Of a stretch of DNA of 64,000 nucleotides, positions 23,011 to 33,539 are shown piece by piece (within the stretch, counting starts at the first letter, position 1; every line of letters begins with the position of its first letter). Below the pieces are notes generated by a model. It saw only the letters and a program-made list of their open reading frames with translations, was not told where the DNA came from and searched no databases. A program made the translations under genes and the position numbers. Source of the DNA: Chloranthus sessilifolius (taxonomy: Eukaryota; Streptophyta; Magnoliopsida; Chloranthales; Chloranthaceae); the NCBI GenBank assembly GCA_021018995.1, contig CM037590.1:82678097-82742096 (forward strand). Reading direction: 5' to 3'.

Positions 23011-23659
23011 TTAAATAGGACAATGTCCACATTGTCCTCAAAACAGAGGATACTCAAAAAAATATTTTACCATTGGTGCTGTGACTGCACCAGGCGTATA
23101 ATCTATAAAAAAAATAAGAGATCTCCCCTAAACTTAGGAGAGATCACTTCCGACATAAACACACAGAAAGAGCACCATAAAGAAAATAATTAGAAGCAAT
23201 AAAAAAGAAAAAGAAAGTTCTATTAATAATGAAAGGAAGTATTTACAAATTTTTCAATTAAAAAAGAAAACTAATTACATAAAAGACTAAACCTAGGAAA
23301 ATTCTAGACACAAACTAACTACGACACTGGCAGCAACGTCGGAGGCAGAAGATTTCCTTGATAAAGATCGGCCCTCGACTTCTAACCACCTTCAATCAAA
23401 GTCTCATTCTTCCCCTTCAAAAGGAGTATCGACCCCTTAGAGGAGTCGCACCCGAAGAACACTCCCCACTGTCTTCCAAATATCGACCCCTTAGCGGAGT
23501 CGCACCCCAAGAGCACTTCTCCTGCGAAGACTATGTGAAGAGAATGTAACGCAGTTAGGAGGAGAGTATGAGCAATGGAGAGGGGTGGCGAGGGACGGCT
23601 CAACCCACTATCATCATATAGGAACTCAAACTTGGGGTGGGTTGTGATCATAGAATGGT

Positions 23660-23877
23660 TAAGAAATGGGGGAAGATGGGCCATAGGAAAGGGATTTCGT
23701 ATTTAGCTTAGGTTTAGGGTGATGGATAGTTTCGGTGCACGATTCAACATCTGGTATGGGTTGTTGGCGCTTCAGTTTTTCAACTTTCTTTAGCTCAACT
23801 AGGAGCTCGGCCTTTTGTATCTCAAGAATTTGATCGAGTCTTTTACTGAATTCTCCTTGGTCAAGCTCTTTCACCAT
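23660..23877 (-). pseudogene. E3 short 3' ORF
   Basis: A 72-residue frame from the ATG at 23877. The first 40 residues are charged and likely helical (RLDQILEIQKAELLVELKKVEKLKRQ), with the look of a coiled coil, followed by a polar tail. No family recognised. What makes it credible is its context: a TATAAAA box and telo-box directly upstream, and the same position as the MADESPFG ORF of E7, next to the PPT and LTR. It may be a remnant of a longer protein. Confidence 0.4.
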
Positions 23878-23882
23878 AAGGG

Positions 23883-23945
23883 CTAGGGTTTTGAAAGAGG
23901 AAGATGAAAGAGATGGGGTTTGCTTGGTAAAGGCATGGTTTTATA
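23883..23945 (-). promoter_or_regulatory. Promoter-like module before the E3 3' ORF
   Basis: On the - strand: TATAAAA at 23945-23939, a C/T-rich leader with CATCTCTTTCATCTTCCTC, the telo-box AAACCCTAG at 23891-23883, and the ATG at 23877. The distances (about 60 bases from TATA to ATG) are those of a compact plant promoter. A second CTAGGG-like motif lies at about 23951. Confidence 0.55.
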
Positions 23946-24639
23946 GGGAAAGGCTAGGGCTTTGAACCGTCGCTTCGAATTAAATTTTGAAGACTAACCA
24001 TTGAAGCTTGGGTAGGTGGGGTAGGTTGGAGTTGGCAGTCATAAGTGAGATGTTTGTTTGCTTCCTTGACGATTTAAGTGGGCTCGAATTCTAAGGTAAC
24101 CAATAAGACTAGCCACTGGAATCGCATATTCCCTAGAATTGTACATTATGAATTCTAGATCACAATACTCTATTCAAACGGACTCTAAGACGTCTAAATC
24201 GCAATCTCTATGATTCAAAAATGGGGACTCATGAGCGAATGCAAATCCATGTGTTCACACATGATTCTATTGCATAAGAGAAGTCCTTCCGATCGAGTAT
24301 GTTTTAGCACACTATAGATTGTAAGGCATTCTATAACAAAGTTCTCCTACTAGCGACAAAAGAAATTTTTGTACATATGATACAGAATTTTGCTACGTAT
24401 AAGTTGGTAGCATGACGGGTCCATGAGGAGCTTACTTTGGATCAAGGGAAGTTGATGTGCCTTCCCTAAAGATATGTCCTCTAGGGTTGCCAACTGGCCA
24501 TGATGAAGAATAGTTACTCTCTCTCCTACCAATTAAAATAGTTGGCTGCTTAACTTGAGTTTCTAACTTAAAAATAGATTGCTTGAGAGAGAGGAGTTGC
24601 TGCTATTAGTTCGGGTCATGCTGCTGGCAATTTTTGCAT

Positions 24640-25450
24640 GCCTGTAGCATGGTATTTTTTTATGGCAATAGTATGGTCTTGGATTCTTGTGGGGCAAAAA
24701 GGTACATCAGGGTACTGAGGATCCTCCTGAGATGGGCCAAAGTGGGGACATAAGCCTCTCCTCTTTGGGATGTTGGGTGAGATTTTATACCCAATAGGGA
24801 CTGAATTTTTGTCTTCCAAAACTTTAACTTTGGGAGGCAACTCGTCATTAAATTTAATTCGTCTCGCCCTCCTTGCTTAGGAGGTATATTCCTTAAAGTC
24901 TTTGAATCAACCTCATTCGATGCATGGTGTTGCACTGATTCCTTGCTAAGGGTCTCAAAGAATTCCCAAGCATCCTTTGTAGTCAATGCTAGGAACATTC
25001 CTCCACAAGCAATATCAATCATGTGCCAAGTTTGTTCATTAAGACCTTTGTAGAAATCAAGCACTATTTACCAGTGCGGGACCTCATGGTGAGGGCATTT
25101 ACTCAGAAGCTCGTTAATATGTTTCCAGCTTTCATGAAAAGACTCCTCCGAAAATTGATGAAACATTGTGATAACCTTCCGAATTCGATTCGTTTTGCTA
25201 ATTAGGAAGTACCTTGTAATAAACTTGGTTTGCAACTCTTCCCAACTAGTAATTGAAAGAGTTCAGCCACTGCTTTGCCCTATCTTTAAGGAAAAATGAG
25301 AAGAGGCTCAAACGAGTGTGTTCTTTCGACAAATTTTTAATTTTAACTATTGCACAAATTTCTAGAAAACTCATTAGGTGCATGTACGGATCCTCCTCAC
25401 CAAACCATAAAAAATAGGAAGTAGTTGAAGTATACTGGGTTTGATTTCGA
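24640..25450 (-). pseudogene. gag: E3 gag remnant (Athila type)
   Basis: The clearest part (25064-24660) reads FYKGLNEQTWHMIDIACGG and then FLALTTKDAWEFFETL, matching the end of the capsid region in Athila and Tat gag, where an FY-GL segment is followed by D-A-GG and a stretch around an alanine-tryptophan/leucine helix. Upstream, about 25450-25080 contains weaker but ordered matches (LKDRAKQWLNS). The frame is broken. Toward lower coordinates there is no protease or RT. Confidence 0.75.
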
Positions 25451-25554
25451 AGGTTCCATCACTAGTCACTGGGGGTAAGCAACTACACACGGGAGGTGTA
25501 AGAGGGGTCAATGCTTAATACTCCCTAATGTTCTAATCACAAGTAGTATTTTCT

Positions 25555-26927
25555 TGTAACAACCCCAAAATGGAAAATTGTGTAGACCGACTTGGTACAT
25601 GTGTCGGTGTAGCGTGTTGTACCTTTTCATATTTGGTGAAACCACTTAGCAGGAGTGAGAATGAACAAAAGCGTGAGTTGTGTTTATGGGGTTCACATGT
25701 GAACCAAACAAGTTGTGAAACACCAAGTGTTGGTGAGTGTGCGTCACAAGGAAGCCTTGTGGGTTATAAGCTAAGGGTAAAACTCTTATCCTTGTTTTTG
25801 CCTTTAGAAACCTAAGAGAAGAGAAGAAGAGAGAGGAAGATAGAGAACTTGTGGGAATTGGTGTTGAGAGATCGATAATCATGAATGACCTAATGTACAA
25901 ATTCCTTCTTTTTTTTATGTGATCATCAATTTAAAGCTTTGACCTAGGGAGTGTGGTTGGGATTGTGATGAGAGTAAGAGATTGAGGAGGAGAAGAGCTT
26001 CAACCATAAATTGTTGATCTCCCTCTCAACCTTCTTGGTTGATCTTGGAACACCACAAAGAAATCGCCAAACTATCATGTTGGAGTTCGTGAGAAGGTTA
26101 ACCTCAAGCTTGGTCGATTCGTGTGGAAGAGGCATCAAAGGATGCATTCATTTGATCACAAATCTGTGCCAATTAAATGAGGTAAGGTCTTATGATTTTG
26201 GGTAGATTTGTTGTGGATTAATAGCCATAAATAGGGGGCAATTAATGCCCTAAATATGTTGTATTAAATGTGCATGGAAGTTAGGTGAAGGGGGAAATGG
26301 AAAGAAAATCCGATTTTGAGAAAAACTCTAAAACCCCGAAAGTCGCTTGCTAGACTTTGAGCCTCGCTCGCGTGACACGGGCTTGCTTGCATGAGAGAAG
26401 CTTTAGATTAGGCATAAAAATGTGCTTTGAACAGTCGCTCGCGTGACGAAGAAAGAACATGTGAAGTCGCTAGTGCAACCTTAGAACTCATGTGTGCGAC
26501 TATCTCAGGCAGTGAGCGTAAGAAAATAAAGAAACCACTCACGCAACCTTAGATCTCACGCGCGCGACTGAGCAATCTAAGGCAAATTTAGATTTTTCTT
26601 CTAGAACTCTCCGAATCTTTAATTGGTGTGTATGGTCTTTTAGGCATTGGTTAATGACCTTTGAATGCCTTAAATTGTAGGTTTGATTTGGAATATTGCC
26701 TAAGGAAATTCGCTCCGTCTTTGCATGCTTCGGTGTGAACTTTGTAAGAGGTAGGAGAAATTTAATGGCATGACTTCCGATATGAATTATATAGATAATG
26801 TGAATGGGATTAAGCATGTGTGTGCGTGTGTGTGATAAGAACACGAATATGATAAGCAATGTGCATGAATGAAATAAGTATGATAAGAAAACATGTGTGA
26901 ATATGATAAGTAAGACTGTGACAGCCC
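25555..26927 (+). mobile_element. E4: piece of a Tekay-like LTR, + strand
   Basis: Starts TGTAACAACCCCAAAATGG, the common opening of Tekay/Del LTRs. Contains a purine-rich GAAGAGAAGAAGAGAG stretch near 25815, a CTCGCGTGAC word array (about 26335-26580) and a GT/ATGATAAG-rich end (26815-26925) resembling the middle of the E1 LTR. No CA end is seen before E5 starts at 26928, so E5 appears to have inserted into or replaced the rest. Confidence 0.55.
26335..26580 (+). repeat. CTCGCGTGAC word array in E4
   Basis: Variants of GTCGCTCGCGTGAC, some ending CACGCAAC or CACGCGCGACT, appear about eight times in 245 bases. CpG is dense compared with the AT-rich surroundings. It has the same layout as the arrays in the other LTRs but a different word. 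Confidence 0.7.
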
Positions 26928-27290
26928 GGATTTCGGCACCCGAAAACCCGTACCATCGGCACGACCCTCAAGGTCGTGCCCCATACATAAGAACGGAACA
27001 TTGGTATATTCACACAATTATAAAGTAAAACATATCCTAAAGCAATTATAGAATTAACTCTTCAGTTCTATAATATAAGATAGAACACGTAACTCAAAAA
27101 GGTAGCTCTGATGTCATGCCACTTCATGAGCAAGAGAACCAAACCGAACCATTAGTGACGACTCAGCAGTCACCCTGGATGGTTTGCCAAAAGAATTGTC
27201 TCGTTTTACATTACATTTTCTCAAAAAGGGGCTGGACATACCAAGCCGATATAGTTTTCCTCTCAAAATCTATCAAAGTACGCAGGGGTC
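26928..27290 (-). mobile_element. E5: piece of a Tekay-like LTR, - strand, entered by E6
   Basis: Begins TGTGACAGCCCGGATTTCGG, the reverse complement of a Tekay LTR end, as in E2 and E1. A perfect hairpin, GGCACGACC-5-GGTCGTGCC, lies at 26958-26980. The piece stops at 27290 where the E6 5' LTR starts. The other half was not found. Confidence 0.6.
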
Positions 27291-27654
27291 TGTAGACACC
27301 CCCATTTTGCCCTCTCGGAATATACATTTTGTTCGATCAACCTTTGACCTCAAAACCCTGCTATGGGAACCAGGCACTGAAATAATAGTACATGGCTAAA
27401 CAGAGGCTGAAACAATATCTCTGTGGCTCAAATCCCAACCCCAACGTAGGGAGACTATATACTGAAACAATAGTATATAGTCGGAATGCAGACTAAAATA
27501 ATAATTTTGCATTTCAGTTTAGAGACCAGACCTGGACAACCCCGAATTAAGTGCTTGAAACCCTGCACGTAATTCAATTTCACGCCAGGCCACAAACATG
27601 CAATTAGTCCCCCTTTAGACCAAACTTCCTTTCCTAGACCTATTCGAGACTCGA

Positions 27655-27960
27655 TCACGCGCCTAAAAGCAAACGCGCGATCGGATTGCATGCCCTATTA
27701 CCAGCGCGTAATTGGCCTACTCCCGACCTAGCCTCACAGTCCTTGATCCCTAAGTTTCCTCGATTAAACGCTTCTGAAGAAACGCTTAATTAGATTGCAC
27801 ACGTACTACGAAGCGCGCAATTAGCCCTAATGCTATTAGGACTAGGAAACTTGCTGAGCAAGTCAGCCTGTCACTCACTGAGTCAGTGACCGACTTAAAG
27901 CGATTAAGCGTCGGAAACATAGCACATAATTCATTTAAACGCCTAGCGTAATTGGAGAAA
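27655..27960 (+). repeat. GCGCGTAATT word array in the E6 LTR
   Basis: Related words ACGCGCGATCGG, GCGCGTAATTGG, ACGCTTAATTAG, GCGCGCAATTAG and AGCGTAATTGG recur over about 300 bases. This is a further family-specific CpG-containing array in an LTR. Confidence 0.6.
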
Positions 27961-28729
27961 AACCTAGAAAAGAGTTTTTTCCTAATTCGCCCAAGGGGCT
28001 AGACACAACACGAGAGAGAGAACGGACTTTTTTTGGGATTCTGAAATCAGAGAACTCCGAAATCAAACCCATAGAGCAACCTAGTCATGATTTCGAAATT
28101 CAAGCTTCGAATCTTCGATATTTCTCTCCGCAGCCCCGACCCTAGGTGATAATTTAATTTTTAGTTTCCGACCATAATTTCTAGCCTATATATTTAGGAT
28201 TTCTAATAGTTTTAATTATAGATTTTAATTTTCAGTCCGAGACCGTAGCACCCTTTTAAGACCAAAATTTTTTTATATCTGGTTCTAATTCTCCGAATTC
28301 GGAACCAGTCCTTAATCCAACGGTCTAATTTATCGACCCTAGGCTCTAATTCTATTCTAAAATCTCAATCTATAGTCCTATCATTAATTTCTAATTCTAA
28401 TCCTTCGATTCAGAACCAGTCTTTAATCATACAGTCTAATTTTCTGATTTCAGACCTGAATTTAGTCCTAAAAATTTAATTTTAATTCCTTATTTTAATA
28501 TTTCCAAAAATCCTAAATATAATTTCAGTTCTTATAATTCTAGTTCATAGTTTAATTCATAATTAATATTCTGAAATCAATTTTGGAAAATCTAAAAATA
28601 CTATTTTACAGTCCGAAATGTAATTTTTCTTTAATCTCAGTCATCCGATTTGCCCAAGGGAGCTTACGGAGGGTACTTGGGAACGAGGTCAATCCTCTTT
28701 AGCATAACGGGCCTAAAACCCCTTTTTTT

Positions 28730-29260
28730 AGGAATTTTAGAATTAACTAATCACTTTTTCTTATTTTTAGCATAATTAATTAGTAGATTTATTATATTTC
28801 AGCATAATTAATTAGTTGAGTTCATTAGATTTTAGTATGATTGATTAATTTCTTCAAATCAGATTTAAATTGGTTAATTCCTTGCTTTAATTCTTAAATT
28901 GGTTAATTCCTTGCTTTAATTAGAATTTAGTATGATTAATTTCATGGCTTCAATTAGATTTTTAGTATAGTTAATTCCTTGCTTTAATTAGAACTTTAAT
29001 AGAATTAGTTTATTTATTTTAATTAGATTTTTAATAAAATTAGTTTATTTGTTTTAATTAGATTTTAATAAATTTTATTCCTTTACTTAAATTAGAGTTT
29101 CAGTAAAATTAGTTTTCTACTTTAATTAGAATTCTAATAGGATTGCTATAATTGCTTCAATTAGAATTTCAATAGAATTATTATACCTGATTTAATTAGA
29201 ATTGTAGTACAATTAGCATGCTTGAATTAATTAGAGTTTCATCAACACTACTACATGTGC
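28730..29260 (+). repeat. Degenerate AT-rich tandem repeat in the E6 LTR
   Basis: About a dozen imperfect units of roughly 35-40 bases with the core TTTAATTAGAWTTTWATARAATTA. It is most regular at 28895-29200 and decays outward. Confidence 0.7.
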
Positions 29261-29818
29261 ACTCTTAGTACAATTACGAAGCTTGATCATAATTAAACTT
29301 CTAATGGAATTAGGAGACTAAAATTAATTGGACTCCTAGTAACACGAGGATACTTAATTAAGTAGACTTTCAATAAGGATAGGAATAGTAAAATTTAACT
29401 AGACTCCTGATAGAACTAGGATATTAGGTTAAATAAACTACAATAGATCACCACACGGCTAAACTCACAATAGAATCAGGGAAGTCTAAACGGACCAGAA
29501 CTATAACTATAAAGGGAAATTAAACTATCTAAATTAAGGAAAAGATTGCTGCTGACATTCGCAGGTGGACGATTCAGTATAGAAGTAATCCATACCCGCT
29601 CTTGAGCATGATCATTGACGTGTTGCAGTGTCCATAAATATCTGCAGCTGGCGATCGCAACAAACTAGGAATCTTTCTAGAAAATCCCTTTTTTATTACT
29701 ATTTATTTTCACCTCAACTATTCCAAACACCGCATCGCTAGAGTCCACTTGGACAGAATTGGAGCCACTGATTCGATGGGGACCGAGAGAAACCAAGAAA
29801 AAGCGCGCACTAACAGAC

Positions 29819-29837
29819 TGGCGATCGCGATGGGACT
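29819..29837 (+). other. E6 primer-binding site
   Basis: TGGCGATCGCGATGGGACT starts three bases after the LTR end. It resembles the TGGCGACTC-GCTGGGGA sites common in Tat-lineage elements. The copy at 29649-29658 (TGGCGATCGC) matches only its first ten bases. Confidence 0.55.
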
Positions 29838-30069
29838 TTTTTGCAAACTCTTTTTCTAGATAGTTAGATTTCATCTTATCTCCCCATTTTTTCTTCCTTC
29901 CATCGTGTAGATTCCCTTTTATATATATGAGTCTTTGTCAAAGACTCGAGATGTCTGGTATACGAAGGGTGAGTTTAGGAGACCCACCATTGTGGGGATA
30001 TCATAACAACCCCACGTACGAAGAAGAACCACTTCACAATTCTAGCCCACAACAACCTTAGATCAGCAT

Positions 30070-31440
30070 GGCTGGCGAGCAGGAAAATCCCTTCTCTACT
30101 CCACACACCGGTAATAATCATGGTAGGAGAGATGGTAACATCAGACAAAACCTTACCGCTCAACAGATCATAGAACTTAGTATTCAAAGAATACAAAGAG
30201 GAGACGACGACTTCGAAAAATTGCTTTGAGGGTTGGCCACCGCATACGAAACCATTAGGTCACGATAATTTTCAGAAGAACAAGAGCAACAAGAGAGGCC
30301 GTCGCCTACCCCGAGCATGGTGTCAGCCTGTGCCACACCATTGAGACAACCTATCCACAATTCTTCAATGATGACCCCTTAGACAAGGTTTGCTCACGGG
30401 TTGCTCCAAGTGACAGTACCGTTAAAATCGAAGATCTCCCTAAAATGCTCGATGAGTACATGTCCAAGAGAGAGCGCCACGGTCACTCATTCGGATTCGA
30501 CAAATTTTGCTAAGACGTCGAGTTTAATTTACTAGTAGGATTTAAGCCACCAAAATTTACCAAATATAATGGCACTAGAAATTCGAATCATCACTTGACC
30601 CTCTTTTATAATGATTGCTGACCCATCCGTGATAATCAAGGACTTCTCATTCACTATTTCCAACGCTCATTAGAAGGAGAAGTTTTAGATTGGTTTGCAA
30701 GACTACTGCTTTATAAGATAAAAGCCTTTGATGAATTAGTCGGCCAATTCCTAGACCAATACAAACACTTGATCCAAGAGACAGTTAGTCTCAGCGATCT
30801 AATGGTAGCCAAGCAAGGACTTGATGAAGAATTTACTGACTTTGTCGCTCGATAGAGAAAACTCACTGCAAGAATCGGCACCTCAATAAAAGAGAAGGAT
30901 TCGGTTGACATTAACATCGATAATACTAGGGAACCGTTAAAGAGCACATTTGTCATAAGTAATTGCCTCGAATTCACTGCACTCCACTCTTGGGCATCCC
31001 GACTAGCACGACACATTAAAGGTGGAGATCTCGCGTTATCCATAGTCACGTCAAAGGTAGGCTCTTCCAACGAATTGAAATAAAAAAATAATATGAAAGC
31101 TTTAGGAACTGAGCAAGTTAACACCGTTGTCAACCAAGGACAAAACTCTGGTAATGGAAACTTTTAATCGCAGAACTTTGAACAAAACCAAAATCAACAA
31201 CAGTATACCAACCAAAATAAAGGTGCTAGTCAGCAAAGATACGCAAACCAAAACTAAGGCCAGAATCAAAACCAAGGCCAATATCCGAACAGAAATCAAT
31301 ACCCTAACACCTTTCAGAACCAAAACACGACTTAAAATCGACTGGCCCACGTGCCGAATTACAATAACGTACCCCCACCGCAGAACTTTAATCCTGCTAG
31401 AGGCGCTACCAACCAAAGCGGGAACACTATCCCCCTTTAA
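30070..31440 (+). pseudogene. gag: E6 gag remnant with N/Q-rich tail
   Basis: From an ATGGCTGGCGAGC start the translation shows the capsid region of Tat-type gag: PPKFTKYNGT near 30545, LIHYFQRSLEGEVLDWFARL near 30650-30705 and FLDQYKHL near 30750. Then comes a stretch rich in N, Q and Y (about 31127-31440), as seen in many Tat gags. No zinc knuckle was recognised. The frame is interrupted. Confidence 0.8.
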
Positions 31441-32499
31441 CGAATACAATTCCTAATATCTTCCATCTCCTTAATACTCAGAATCTCCTCTGATTCTTGC
31501 AACAAAAACCTTGCCCACGACCGACAAATCTAGACTACGATAAATATTATGCCTTCCATCAATACGCAGGACACGATCTAGAGGACTATTGGGTCCTCAG
31601 GGATGTAATCTATAACATGAACGATCGAAGTTAGATCTATTGGGAAGCGCTTAGGAACCCCAACCCTAACAATAACCAACCCCAACAAAATTTAGGAATC
31701 GTTAACAACCCTATGCCCATCCACAACCAAGCAACACCGGCTTAGGTCACTATCATAGATCTCTCCGGTTGATTCCCCTTCCAACCTTCCACCTTAATCA
31801 CTCGCATTCAACCCTCTGCTGCTTCTGCCACACCAACAAGAGCTCCTTCGCCCCCACACCCCTTGGCCTTGATCACTCGAATCGCCCCACCGAGTCCACC
31901 TCCTTATCCAAAATTCACTCAGATACGAGTCCATTCCTTTAGGGCTAGGAGACCATTCCTCCGTAGTCACCCACCGGAGCCTTCAACCCCTCCAAATCCT
32001 GAACCAATGCCATTACCGCTCCCTTTGTCCGATTCTAAACCCGAGTATGGAGATCATTCTCCAAACTGAGGCAAAAATTGCTGCATGGGTCGAAAGTGGC
32101 ACCCGAAAAGCTCCAAGCTAAGAAAACAAAACAACAATCGAAATTTTGCTCAACCCAAAAGAAAGTGAACCAGAAGAACATCCTGACCCATGCGAGACGC
32201 TGGTCTCTGCTTTCATAGAAGGGGAAGATTACACATAGTACCTACCACCTTGGAGCGGCACCATTCAGGTACGCATTTCGACCTCGAATTTCACCCATTT
32301 CCTTAATATATCTACATCAAGCCACAACGGGTTTGGTCAACAACCAACTTGCCTGATTCTCAAATCAGGAACCAATTATCTGCCTCTGCCTTTCTCTCAG
32401 AATAAAGATTTCGCGAGCGCACAACCACCAGAGGGGAGCGTAAGATAAAAAGAGCTTAATTTACCTCCCCCACCTCACATCATCCCTCCACCAATTCCT

Positions 32500-33537
32500 G
32501 CACCTCAACCGTTCCAACCACCCGTACCCAAGGCCCATTGGCTAGGCAAAGAAACTGCGCTCGAGCCAGGATAAGAATACTATCTGTTGTGGCATCTCCA
32601 AAAGATCTCGACCCAGATATCCATACTGGAACTCATCAAGAAATCACCTAATCATCACCGGTTGTTGATAAGGACACTTGAGGACACACAAGTAGACAAG
32701 GACACGACCCTAGATGAGCTTCATCAAATCGCCTTGGTCATGGCACAACCTCCAGCGCTTACATTCACAGATGCAGACATGCCTAAAGAGTCACTCTGCA
32801 GGAGTGCGGCCCCATATACCTTACAGTCATCATTAGAGGGTTCTCAGTACCACACGCACTAGTTAACACAGGAGCAGGACTTAACATCTGCCCTCTCACC
32901 ATGTTAAAGACTTGAATACACAAAGCAGCATGTTAAGCCCTCCGCACTGTCACTTATAGCTTATGATGGGTCGCGTCGCTTTGTTAAAAGAACCATCAAG
33001 CTACAGGTTTGCCTCAGACCTATAACGAAAGACGTTACTTTCCACATTTCTGATTCCGCTAGTACGTACAATCTCATTTTAGGAAGAAAATGGCTAGAGT
33101 CAATGAAGGCTGTCGCATCCACATACCATCAATGCATCAAATTCCCGTACGAGGACTCCATCATTTGTATATACGCTGATGCACCCCTCCAGGAGATGGA
33201 TGCTGATTACACGGCAAGCATACTAATTGCACATGCCTATGTGTTGAATACAGGTCACATTCAAAAGACTCGAATCCCTAATGAGACAACTATTGCAGAA
33301 GTCTGTCCCCTTACCCCTCCTAGTTCTCCCCCAACGCCTCAACAAGAGTTGATGAGGAGAGAGGTCGGACCAGACCTCGCCAAACTTTATGACATTAATC
33401 CTACTGCGACGAAAGGGTGGGATCTTATGTACCAACTTGGATACGTCCCCTACACTGGACTTGATAAAAATAAGCAAGGTCGTGTAGGACATGTCGTCCC
33501 AACGAAAATACCCAAACACATAGGGTTAGGTTATTAA
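32500..33537 (+). pseudogene. E6 protease and G-patch remnant
   Basis: At 32587-32820 a segment around ALTFTDADMPKE precedes the aspartic protease region, a landmark that E8 shares (ISFSDADLPKEG). The protease itself is about 32830-33120 (LILGRKWLESM at its end). At 33400-33537 a G-patch follows: GWDLMYQLGYVPYTGLDKN, then GRVGHV and HIGLGY. A G-patch next to the protease is characteristic of Tat/Ogre elements. Interrupted. Confidence 0.75.
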
Positions 33538-33539
33538 TC

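Larger units (their letters stand above)
19747..25554 (-). mobile_element. E3: Athila-like element with LTR, 3' ORF and gag, no recognisable pol
   Basis: Read on the - strand (right to left) the order is gag (about 25450-24640), roughly 650 bases of unassigned sequence, a promoter-like module and short ORF (23945-23660), a G-rich polypurine tract (about 23010-22995), and an LTR of about 3.2 kb. The LTR shares ordered landmarks with the E7 and E9 LTRs, including 'CTTTGCTAGTCC', TTTCGTAGGGAGCAC and CCTAGGTGAT-CC-AGTGGAGGAG. No protease, RT, RNase H or integrase motif is seen. The 5' LTR is not in place; E4 begins where it would be expected. The element is broken. Confidence 0.7.
27291..29815 (+). 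repeat. E6 5' LTR
   Basis: Starts TGTAGACACCCCCATTTTG, the usual opening of Tat LTRs, and ends at the CA three bases before the PBS. It holds a GCGCGTAATT word array (about 27655-27960), an AT-rich degenerate tandem region (28730-29260) and a second PBS-like motif at 29649. With no partner LTR present, the ends rest on terminal motifs only. Confidence 0.65.

Noticed and set aside
33400-33537. G-patch protein as a host RNA-processing gene
   Set aside because: It sits directly after the protease of a Tat-lineage element, where a G-patch is a normal part of the polyprotein; E8 has the same.
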